A stretch of DNA of 26,303 bases, from assembly GCA_050945795.1 (NCBI GenBank), contig JBMNTP010000029.1:1-26303 (forward strand), written 5' to 3'. Origin of the DNA: JBMNTP01 sp050945795 (GTDB lineage Bacteria > Bacillota > Clostridia > Christensenellales > MGBC116941). Shown piece by piece: positions 7,265-14,284 of this stretch (within the stretch, counting starts at the first letter, position 1; every line of letters begins with the position of its first letter). The position numbers and the translations under genes were made by a program. Under the pieces are notes generated by a model. It had not been told where the DNA came from. It ran no database searches and saw only the letters and a program-made list of their open reading frames with translations.

Positions 7265-7996
7265 ATGACAATTCGTTATCTTTTCAACAGCGGTTTTGCC
7301 ATAGAGAGCGGCAAAAAAGTAATTATAATAGATTATTACATGGACAAAGCGGGAGAGCGCGACATATCAAACGGCGTTGTAACGCGCGAATACATTAATG
7401 GATTTGATGATGTACTTATACTCGCTTCACATAGCCACAGCGATCACTATAACCCGGTTATACTGACATTTCTCGACAAGGCGGAGTATGTGCTTAGCGA
7501 CGATATAGCGCCGCTAATAAAGGAAGGCTCAAACAATATATGCTTTATAGCAGAGGGCGAAAGCGTCGATACAAAAATTGCTACCATAAAGGCTTATGGC
7601 AGTACCGATATAGGCGTATCATTTCATATAAACTTTGACGGGCTTGATATTTTCCATGCCGGCGATTTTAACTTCTGGCATTGGAAAGAGGAGGCGACAG
7701 AGGCGGAGGTAAACAGCGCCCGGCTTATGTTTGAAGAAAAGCTTGAGGTTATGGAAAAGGAAATGTCAAGACCGGACATAGCATTTTTCCCGGTAGATCC
7801 AAGGCTGGGCGGTGAATGCGGCATGGGAGCCGAGGAATTTTCAAAAAGACTTAAACCGCGCTTCCTTATACCCATGCATTTTAGTTATGCTGTAATAGAA
7901 GCTGAAAACGCGGCTAACGTTTTGGCGGCATCCGGACTTGAGGTATGGGTGCCTAAGCGCAGGGGCGATTATTATGAAATCGAAAGGCGGAAGTAA
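7265..7996 (+). CDS. MBL-fold metallo-hydrolase
   Basis: 243 residues. The metallo-beta-lactamase signature HSHSDH is at residues 56-61 (HxHxDH). Further ligands are likely at FHAGDFNFW (His131, Asp134) and IPMHF (His205), the order expected for a di-metal centre of this superfamily. The overall form, a compact single domain starting directly with the first beta strand (TIRYLFNSGFAIES), resembles UlaG/YtnP-like or general L-ascorbate-lactonase-related hydrolases. The substrate cannot be inferred. GGGGTGA precedes the ATG by four bases. The next gene starts two bases after its stop, so the two form an operon. There is no signal peptide, so the protein is cytoplasmic. Confidence 0.85.
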   Translation: MTIRYLFNSGFAIESGKKVIIIDYYMDKAGERDISNGVVTREYINGFDDVLILASHSHSDHYNPVILTFLDKAEYVLSDDIAPLIKEGSNNICFIAEGESVDTKIATIKAYGSTDIGVSFHINFDGLDIFHAGDFNFWHWKEEATEAEVNSARLMFEEKLEVMEKEMSRPDIAFFPVDPRLGGECGMGAEEFSKRLKPRFLIPMHFSYAVIEAENAANVLAASGLEVWVPKRRGDYYEIERRK

Positions 7997-7998
7997 AA

Positions 7999-8370
7999 AT
8001 GATATTTAAGCTTGAGCATGTTAACTTGAATGTAACCGATCTTAACAGGAGCATAGCGTTTTATAAAGAAGCGCTGGGGCTAAGCGAGAAAAGGCGGGTT
8101 ACGCCGGAGCACGGCAAATTTGAGCTGGTTTTTATGGGCGGGGAGTCGGAGTTTATGGTTGAGCTTACCTGGCTTAAAGATAAAGAAGGCAAGTACGACC
8201 TTGGAGACAATGAAACGCATTTGGCGTTTAGAACATATGACTATGAGGCGGCGCATAAAAAGCACAGCGACATGGGCTGCATTTGCTATGAGAACGAGGC
8301 TATGGGCTTATATTTTATAGAAGACCCGGATGGATATTGGATAGAAATACTTCCTCCTAGAGCCGGCTAA
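7999..8370 (+). CDS. VOC/glyoxalase I family protein
   Basis: 123 residues, the size of a single-chain glyoxalase I. Two beta-alpha-beta-beta-beta modules are visible, with the four expected metal ligands at His7 (LEHVNLNV), Glu55 (MVELTW), His74 (THLAF) and Glu116 (YWIEILP). The YFIEDPDGYWIEI segment is the typical C-terminal signature. This points to a lactoylglutathione lyase-like or other divalent-metal VOC enzyme, perhaps for methylglyoxal or a related aldehyde using a thiol other than glutathione. That is inference. It starts two bases after the MBL-fold gene, with AGGCGG as the binding site. An MBL hydrolase next to a glyoxalase I could suggest a two-step glyoxalase I/II pair, but the MBL protein is not a typical glyoxalase II. 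Confidence 0.82.
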   Translation: MIFKLEHVNLNVTDLNRSIAFYKEALGLSEKRRVTPEHGKFELVFMGGESEFMVELTWLKDKEGKYDLGDNETHLAFRTYDYEAAHKKHSDMGCICYENEAMGLYFIEDPDGYWIEILPPRAG

Positions 8371-8409
8371 TGGCCGGGGAAATAAAAACCGCGTGTATAA
8401 ATACAGGAA

Positions 8410-8438
8410 TTACGGCGCGAATGAAGAAATGATATAGT
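8410..8438 (+). promoter_or_regulatory. Probable promoter of the glycogen cluster
   Basis: TATAGT at 8433-8438 with an upstream TGA makes an extended -10, and TTACGG at 8410-8415 is a weak -35 at 17 bases. The start would be near 8445, about 30 bases before the glgB ATG. This is the only promoter-like element I see between the VOC gene and glgB. Confidence 0.4.
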
Positions 8439-8475
8439 ATAACGATTACCGATGAAGCAAGCGGGGTGATAAAGG

Positions 8476-10389
8476 ATGTACGGTATAGGGGAATTAGACT
8501 TATATCTGTTCGGAGAAGGCACTGCTGTGGAGGCGTATAAATGGTTGGGATGCCATAAACGGGGGGACGGTCATTCGTTTGCCGTGTTTGCTCCTAACGC
8601 GAAAAAAGTATCGCTGGTAGGCGATTTCAATGAATGGAATATAGAAGCCGGAACTATGGAGCCGGTGGGCGGCCCCGGCATCTGGGCCTCTTATGTTGAG
8701 GGGCTGGAGAATGGGGCCAATTATAAATACGCCATACTTACCCAAAGGGGAGACTGGATACTTAAGGCCGACCCTTTTGCGCGACATGCGGAGGTCAGGC
8801 CGGGTACCGCATCTAAGGTATGGCATGGCGAGTATGAATTTAATGACAGCGAATACATGGAAAAACGCAAAAGCTATAATCCTCTAAAGCGGCCCATGTC
8901 TATATATGAAGTGCATATAGGTTCGTGGCGAAGGGGAGAGAATTCGCCGTGGCTTAGGACTGTTGCCGATGAGTTGGTGGAATATGTACGCGACATGGGG
9001 TATACACATATAGAAGTAATGCCGGTGTCGGAGTATCCGCTTGATGACTCGTGGGGATACCAGGTTACCGGATATTACGCGGTTACATCGCGCTATGGCA
9101 CTCCGGAGGATTTTAAGTATTTTGTTGATGTATTTCATCGCGCCGGGATAGGCGTAATACTCGATTGGGTTCCCGCCCACTTTCCTAAAGACGCGCACGG
9201 CCTCGCCAGATTTGACGGCACCGCGCTTTTCGAGCATGAAGATCCAAAAAAGGGAGAGCATTATCAATGGGGTACTCTGGTTTTCGATTATGGAAGACCG
9301 GAGGTAAGAAGCTTTCTTTTATCAAACGCTTTTTACTGGCTTGAAGAGTTTCATATCGACGGGCTAAGGGTAGACGCTGTGTCGTCCATGATATACCTTG
9401 ATTATGACAGGCAGCACGGCCAGTGGATACCTAACACTTATGGCGGAAGAGAAAACATAGAGGCTATAGAGTTTTTACGGCAGCTTAACAAAGCCGTTTT
9501 ATCAAAGTATCCCGGCGTTATAATGGCTGCGGAGGAATCGACGGCATGGCCTCTTGTCACAAAGCCGCCGGAGATAGGCGGGCTGGGCTTCAACTTTAAA
9601 TGGAATATGGGTTGGATGAACGATATTTTAGAGTACATGCAATCCGACCATTATTTTAGAGGCGGCTGCCATGATAAGCTGACCTTCTCCATGTACTATG
9701 CCTTTAGCGAAAACTTTATACTGCCGCTTTCGCATGACGAAGTGGTTCATGGCAAGAAGTCGCTGCTCGACAAGATGTTTGGCGATTACAGCCAGAAATT
9801 CGGCTCCCTTAAGGCGCTGTATGGCTATATGTTTGCGCATCCTGGAAAAAAGCTTATGTTTATGGGCGGCGAGATAGGGCAGTTTGTAGAGTGGAAGCAT
9901 TATCAGGAGCTGGACTGGATGCTGCTTGGCTATGAATCTCATGAAAAGCTGCGCCGCTTTGTTAAGGATTTGAACAGCATATATTGCGAAAACAAGGCGC
10001 TTTGGGAGCTTGAGGATAGCTGGGAAGGGTTTAGTTGGCTGGTGGCGGATGATATGGCCAATTCCGTTGTGGCGTTTGAGCGCATATCCGAGACTAAAAC
10101 CGGCCCGACTAAGGAAAAAATAATTGTGGTTATAAATTTCATGCCTTTTGAGCATGAGGAATACAGAATAGGAATGACGCAAGAGGGAGTACTAAAAGAA
10201 ATACTTAACAGCGACTACAAGAAATATGGCGGCAGTGGAATAAGAAACAGGGCGCATATAAAGGTTGAGAACAAGGAGTGGAACGACAAGCCTTTTTCGG
10301 CGGTTGTAAAGGTGCCGCCGCTGGCCGCGGTGTACTTCGAATTCCGGCCGAAGGAGCCGGACAAAAAACCCGGGAGGAAAACGGTATGA
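8476..10389 (+). CDS. glgB: 1,4-alpha-glucan branching enzyme
   Basis: 637 residues. It cuts alpha-1,4 glucan chains and rejoins them through alpha-1,6 links, setting the branching of glycogen. An N-terminal CBM48 domain (about 20-115, with SFAVFAPNAKKVSLVGDFNEWN) is followed by the GH13 barrel. The conserved regions are DWVPAHF (230-236), GLRVDAVSSM with the nucleophile Asp300, AEEST with the acid/base Glu353, and LSHDEVVHGK with Asp421. All catalytic residues are present. The start has GGGGTGA upstream. The gene ends in ATGA shared with the glgC start, so the two are translationally coupled. It is the first gene of the glycogen operon. Confidence 0.96.
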   Translation: MYGIGELDLYLFGEGTAVEAYKWLGCHKRGDGHSFAVFAPNAKKVSLVGDFNEWNIEAGTMEPVGGPGIWASYVEGLENGANYKYAILTQRGDWILKADPFARHAEVRPGTASKVWHGEYEFNDSEYMEKRKSYNPLKRPMSIYEVHIGSWRRGENSPWLRTVADELVEYVRDMGYTHIEVMPVSEYPLDDSWGYQVTGYYAVTSRYGTPEDFKYFVDVFHRAGIGVILDWVPAHFPKDAHGLARFDGTALFEHEDPKKGEHYQWGTLVFDYGRPEVRSFLLSNAFYWLEEFHIDGLRVDAVSSMIYLDYDRQHGQWIPNTYGGRENIEAIEFLRQLNKAVLSKYPGVIMAAEESTAWPLVTKPPEIGGLGFNFKWNMGWMNDILEYMQSDHYFRGGCHDKLTFSMYYAFSENFILPLSHDEVVHGKKSLLDKMFGDYSQKFGSLKALYGYMFAHPGKKLMFMGGEIGQFVEWKHYQELDWMLLGYESHEKLRRFVKDLNSIYCENKALWELEDSWEGFSWLVADDMANSVVAFERISETKTGPTKEKIIVVINFMPFEHEEYRIGMTQEGVLKEILNSDYKKYGGSGIRNRAHIKVENKEWNDKPFSAVVKVPPLAAVYFEFRPKEPDKKPGRKTV

Positions 10390-11600
10390 AGAAAAGATGC
10401 GTGGCCATGCTGCTGGCGGGCGGCCAAGGCAGCAGACTGGGAATTCTTACAAAGGAAAAAGCAAAGCCGGCCGTACCCTACGGCGGCAAATACAGAATAA
10501 TTGACTTCGCGCTTTCAAACTGCGTGCATTCAGACATAGATACTGTCGGGGTGCTTACGCAGTATCAGCCTCTTGAGCTTAACGCGTATATAGGAAACGG
10601 GCAGCCGTGGGATCTTGACAGGAACAACGGCGGTGCGTTTGTGCTGCCACCTTATGTGAGGGGCAAAAAGGGCGAGTGGTATAAGGGAACGGCAAACGCT
10701 ATTTATCAAAACATGGCTTTTGTAGACCAGTATGACCCCGAGCTGGTGCTGGTGCTATCCGGCGACCATATATATAAAATGGACTACACCTGGATGATAA
10801 AAGAGCATAGAGATAATAACGCCGACGCCACAATAGCCGTAATAGAGGTGCCAATCGAGGAGGCGCCAAGATTCGGCATTATGAATACGCATGATGACGG
10901 AATTATATATGAATTTGAGGAAAAACCGGAGCGGCCAAAATCGAACACCGCCTCCATGGGTGTTTATGTTTTTAACTGGCGGCTCCTTAAAGAGTTTTTG
11001 ATAAGAGACAACGACAACCCCAAATCTTCAAACGACTTTGGTAAAGACGTGCTGCCGCTTATGCTCGAATCGGGGCTGAGGCTGTATGCGCATAAGTTTA
11101 AGGGGTATTGGAAGGATGTTGGAACAATACACAGCCTGTGGCAGGCTAATATGGATCTTATAGAAGAGCCGGCACCGCTCAATCTTTATGACCCGCAATG
11201 GCGCGTATACGGAAGAAACCCCATACAGCCGCCGCACTACATATCGCCTTACGCAAAGGTATCGCGCTCTATGGTGCCGGAGGGCTGCAATGTATATGGA
11301 ACGGTTATACGCAGCATACTTTTTGCCGGCGTGTATGTCGAAAAAGGGGCTATAGTTGAGGATTCGATTGTTATGCCCGGATCAAGGATATGCGAGGGAG
11401 CGGTTGTAAGAAGGGCGATTATCGCGGAGAAGGCTGTAATAGGCAAAAACGCCGTTATAGGCGAGGCGCCGCTGTGCCAAGGCAAGGCATACGCTGAGGA
11501 CAATGACGGAATAGCGGTAATAGGCGAGTGTTGCATAGTTCCCGAAGGCATGAGTATAGCGAGGGGCGATGTATTTGACGGGACGGGGGTAATGGTATGA
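10386..11600 (+). CDS. glgC: Glucose-1-phosphate adenylyltransferase (ADP-glucose pyrophosphorylase), catalytic subunit
   Basis: 404 residues. It makes ADP-glucose from glucose-1-phosphate and ATP, the committed step of bacterial glycogen synthesis. The nucleotidyltransferase signature AGGQGSRLGILTKEKAKPAVP (11-31) is intact, as are YRIIDFALSN, WYKGTANAIYQN and SGDHIYKMDY with the catalytic Asp127. The C-terminal third is a left-handed beta helix of hexapeptide-like repeats (about 275-390), where allosteric contacts lie in relatives. The ATG at 10386 follows GGGAGG and overlaps the glgB stop by four bases. A frame extending upstream inside glgB is not needed. It overlaps glgD by four bases, consistent with the paired GlgC/GlgD enzyme of Firmicutes. 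Confidence 0.96.
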   Translation: MKKRCVAMLLAGGQGSRLGILTKEKAKPAVPYGGKYRIIDFALSNCVHSDIDTVGVLTQYQPLELNAYIGNGQPWDLDRNNGGAFVLPPYVRGKKGEWYKGTANAIYQNMAFVDQYDPELVLVLSGDHIYKMDYTWMIKEHRDNNADATIAVIEVPIEEAPRFGIMNTHDDGIIYEFEEKPERPKSNTASMGVYVFNWRLLKEFLIRDNDNPKSSNDFGKDVLPLMLESGLRLYAHKFKGYWKDVGTIHSLWQANMDLIEEPAPLNLYDPQWRVYGRNPIQPPHYISPYAKVSRSMVPEGCNVYGTVIRSILFAGVYVEKGAIVEDSIVMPGSRICEGAVVRRAIIAEKAVIGKNAVIGEAPLCQGKAYAEDNDGIAVIGECCIVPEGMSIARGDVFDGTGVMV

Positions 11601-12724
11601 TAAAAGAAGCGTTTGGATTAATTTATACCGGCGAGAACACTTTTAGGCTAAGAGAGCTTACAAATTCGCGCTCCGTTGCTGCGGTGCCTTTTGGCGGAAG
11701 ATACCGCATAATAGACTTTATGATGTCAAATCTTGTAAACAGCGGGGTAAGGAGCGTAGGGCTTATTTGCCAGCGCAACTACCATTCCCTTATGGATCAC
11801 CTCGGCTCGGGCAAGGAATGGGATTTGCACAGAAAAAGAGACGGGCTTTTCATAAACCCGCCTTTTGTAACTAAGGATAACACTGGCAATTATCGCGGCA
11901 CAGCCGACGCTATAATGGGCGTTATGGGCTTTATAAGGCGAAACACGCAGCGCTATTGCATAATGATGGGCAGCCATACCGTATATAACTCCACATTTAA
12001 CGAGTTGCTCAAATTCCACAAGGAAAAAAGAGCTGACATAACTATAATGTATAACTTTGAGCCTGACCAAAAGTATTATGATGAGCTTTATGAAGACGTT
12101 CATCTTTTTACAAGGGAAGACGGTCGGGTTTACGATATGGAAATAAATCCGGCGCATGCGTCATCGGCAAGGCTCGGGATGGATGTATTTATAATAGATA
12201 AAGAGCTGCTTGAATATCTTGTGCAAGACAGCATAGCCAGGGCAAACTATGACTTTATGAGGGATATAGTTCTTAAAAGGCTAGATGAGCTTAGGGTATA
12301 TGGCTTTGAATACAAGGGCCATGTAGCTAGGATTGACAGCGTGCTAACGTACTATAAGCATAGTATGCAGTTGCTTGAAGAAAAAGTCAGGCAGGAACTA
12401 TTCTTTAGGGATGGTTCTATATTTACAAAGGTTAAAGACGAGGTGCCGGCGAGATATGGAGAAAACGCGCTGGCTAAAAACAGTATGCTGGCGGACGGCT
12501 GCATAATAGAAGGCGAAATTGAAAACTGTATGCTATTTCGTGGCGTGCATGTGGCGAAGGGGGCAAAGATAAAAAACAGCATATTGATGCAGGAATCGGT
12601 GGTGCAGGAAAACGCCGTTCTCAACCATGTTATTCTTGACAAGAATGTGCTTATAAAGCGGGATAGAGTGCTGGTTGGGCAGGAGGATTTTCCGGTTATA
12701 ATAAGGAAAAATGCCATCGTATAA
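11597..12724 (+). CDS. glgD: GlgD, regulatory/non-catalytic homologue of ADP-glucose pyrophosphorylase
   Basis: 375 residues, clearly related to GlgC over its whole length (for example YRIIDFMMSN and YRGTADAI), with a C-terminal hexapeptide-repeat helix. Key catalytic sequence is lost. The GGxGSRL loop is replaced by IYTGENTFRLRELT, and the SGDHIY motif reads MGSHTVY, with Ser126 where GlgC has the catalytic Asp. This matches GlgD of Bacillus and Clostridia relatives, which assembles with GlgC and raises its activity. The complex here is inferred from order and coupling. The start overlaps the glgC stop (ATGA), favouring matched production of the two subunits. Confidence 0.94.
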   Translation: MIKEAFGLIYTGENTFRLRELTNSRSVAAVPFGGRYRIIDFMMSNLVNSGVRSVGLICQRNYHSLMDHLGSGKEWDLHRKRDGLFINPPFVTKDNTGNYRGTADAIMGVMGFIRRNTQRYCIMMGSHTVYNSTFNELLKFHKEKRADITIMYNFEPDQKYYDELYEDVHLFTREDGRVYDMEINPAHASSARLGMDVFIIDKELLEYLVQDSIARANYDFMRDIVLKRLDELRVYGFEYKGHVARIDSVLTYYKHSMQLLEEKVRQELFFRDGSIFTKVKDEVPARYGENALAKNSMLADGCIIEGEIENCMLFRGVHVAKGAKIKNSILMQESVVQENAVLNHVILDKNVLIKRDRVLVGQEDFPVIIRKNAIV

Positions 12725-12754
12725 AAGGCGGCTTGAGCGAAGGGGGAGGAAGAC

Positions 12755-14191
12755 ATGAAAGTTTTGTTTGCGGCTTCTGAATGCGTACCGTTTGCTAAAA
12801 CGGGGGGACTGGCGGATGTTATAGGCGCGCTGCCTGTAAAGCTTAAGGAGCTGGGCGCTGATGTTCGGGTGATTATGCCTAAATATAAGGATATACCCGA
12901 TGAGTTTCGCGATGCTATGAGCCATAAGCTATATTTCTTTGTTAACCTTGGCTGGAGAAGGCAGTATTGCGGCATTGAGGAGCTGCAATATGACGGCATA
13001 ACATATTACTTTGTAGATAATGAATTCTATTTCGGACGCCGCGGAATATACAGCAACGGCAATGAAGAGGGCGAAAGGTTTGCTTTCTTTACAAGAGCGG
13101 TGCTTGAAGCGCTGCCTATAATAGGATTCATACCCGACATAATGCACTTAAACGATTGGCAGGCGGGTATGATAGCCGCGCTGCTTAAAATACAGTATTC
13201 CCGGCTTCAGCCTTATAAAAAGGTTAAAACAGTATTCACGATACATAATATCAACTATACCGGCGTTTATCCCTGGGCATGGATAAACGAGCTATTGGGC
13301 GTTGGGGATAAGTATTATCATACCGACTACCTTGAGTATTTCGGTATGCTGAGCTTTATAAAAGGCGGCATAGCTTTCGCCGACGCTATTAACACTGTTA
13401 GCCCATCATACGCGGTGGAGATAAAAACGCCGTTTCATGGCGGCAAGATGAGCGGCTTTGTAGCGGCTAATGAGCATAAGCTAAGCGGCATACTCAACGG
13501 CATAGATTACAGAATATACGACCCTTCAAGGGACAGGGATATAAAGGAGAAATTCAGCTCCGTTAATATGTCGGGTAAGGCGGTATGCAAAGCCGATCTT
13601 AGGCAGTGCATGGGGCTTGACGATGCCGGTGACGCGCCTATAATAGGCATGGTTACAAGGCTGACGGAGCAAAAAGGGCTGGAGCTTATAGAGGCGGTAA
13701 TAGAGGAGATTATGGCGATGAACGTCCAGGTTGCCGTTTTAGGCAGCGGCGATGAAAAGTATCAGAGCTTTTTGGCTTGGGCGTCATGGAAGTTTAAGGG
13801 CAGGCTGGCAGCGCATATAGGCTATGATGATTTATTAGCCAAGAGCATATACGCCGGAAGCGATATCTTCCTTATGCCGTCGTTGACGGAGCCTTGCGGT
13901 CTGGCACAGCTTATAGCGCTTAAATACGGCTCTGTGCCTATAGTGCGGGAGACGGGTGGCTTGAAAGATACTATAATTCCGTATAATCAATATACTGGTG
14001 AGGGCAACGGATTCTCCTTCGCAAATTATAATGCACATGAAATGCTTTCAACCATTGAAAACGCTGTTGATATATATTACAGCAAGCGCGAAGCATGGGC
14101 CAGCCTTATGAAGAGCGCTATGGAGAGCGATTATAGCTGGGGCAAATCGGCGGGCCAGTACATGGAACTTTACAAATCTTTGATTGTGTAG
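12755..14191 (+). CDS. glgA: Glycogen synthase (ADP-glucose type, GT5)
   Basis: 478 residues. It transfers glucose from ADP-glucose to the non-reducing end of alpha-1,4 glucan. The N-terminal KTGGLADVIGALP (15-27) is the conserved ADP-glucose binding signature with Lys15. The C-terminal Rossmann domain has GMVTRLTEQKG (298-308) and PSLTEPCGLAQ with Glu379, then VRETGGLKDT. The length is normal for bacterial GlgA. GGGGGAGGA lies just before the ATG. It is 30 bases downstream of glgD in the same operon. A GC-rich hairpin lies between it and glgP. Confidence 0.96.
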   Translation: MKVLFAASECVPFAKTGGLADVIGALPVKLKELGADVRVIMPKYKDIPDEFRDAMSHKLYFFVNLGWRRQYCGIEELQYDGITYYFVDNEFYFGRRGIYSNGNEEGERFAFFTRAVLEALPIIGFIPDIMHLNDWQAGMIAALLKIQYSRLQPYKKVKTVFTIHNINYTGVYPWAWINELLGVGDKYYHTDYLEYFGMLSFIKGGIAFADAINTVSPSYAVEIKTPFHGGKMSGFVAANEHKLSGILNGIDYRIYDPSRDRDIKEKFSSVNMSGKAVCKADLRQCMGLDDAGDAPIIGMVTRLTEQKGLELIEAVIEEIMAMNVQVAVLGSGDEKYQSFLAWASWKFKGRLAAHIGYDDLLAKSIYAGSDIFLMPSLTEPCGLAQLIALKYGSVPIVRETGGLKDTIIPYNQYTGEGNGFSFANYNAHEMLSTIENAVDIYYSKREAWASLMKSAMESDYSWGKSAGQYMELYKSLIV

Positions 14192-14205
14192 TAGCATATG
14201 TTTGC

Positions 14206-14236
14206 AAGGGCGCGGGAATGAATTTTCCGCGCCTTT
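14206..14236 (+). terminator. Hairpin between glgA and glgP (weak terminator or RNA-processing stem)
   Basis: AAGGGCGCGG (14206-14215) can pair with CCGCGCCTTT (14227-14236), a ten-base stem with one G-U pair and an 11-base loop. Only a short, interrupted T-run follows. It may partly end transcription or stabilise the upstream glgBCDA message, leaving glgP at a lower level. Confidence 0.4.
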
Positions 14237-14284
14237 AAAGGAATTTTAGCGGATAAACGTGTACTTGATACGGGAGGGGACCGA

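Noticed and set aside
8363..8377. CCGGC/GCCGG hairpin at the stop codon of the VOC gene as a terminator
   Set aside because: Only a five-base stem and no T-run; not enough to call a terminator.
10278..10385. Upstream extension of the glgC frame inside glgB
   Set aside because: The conserved GlgC start MKKRCVAMLLAGG begins at 10386 directly behind GGGAGG; the extension is only an open frame within glgB.
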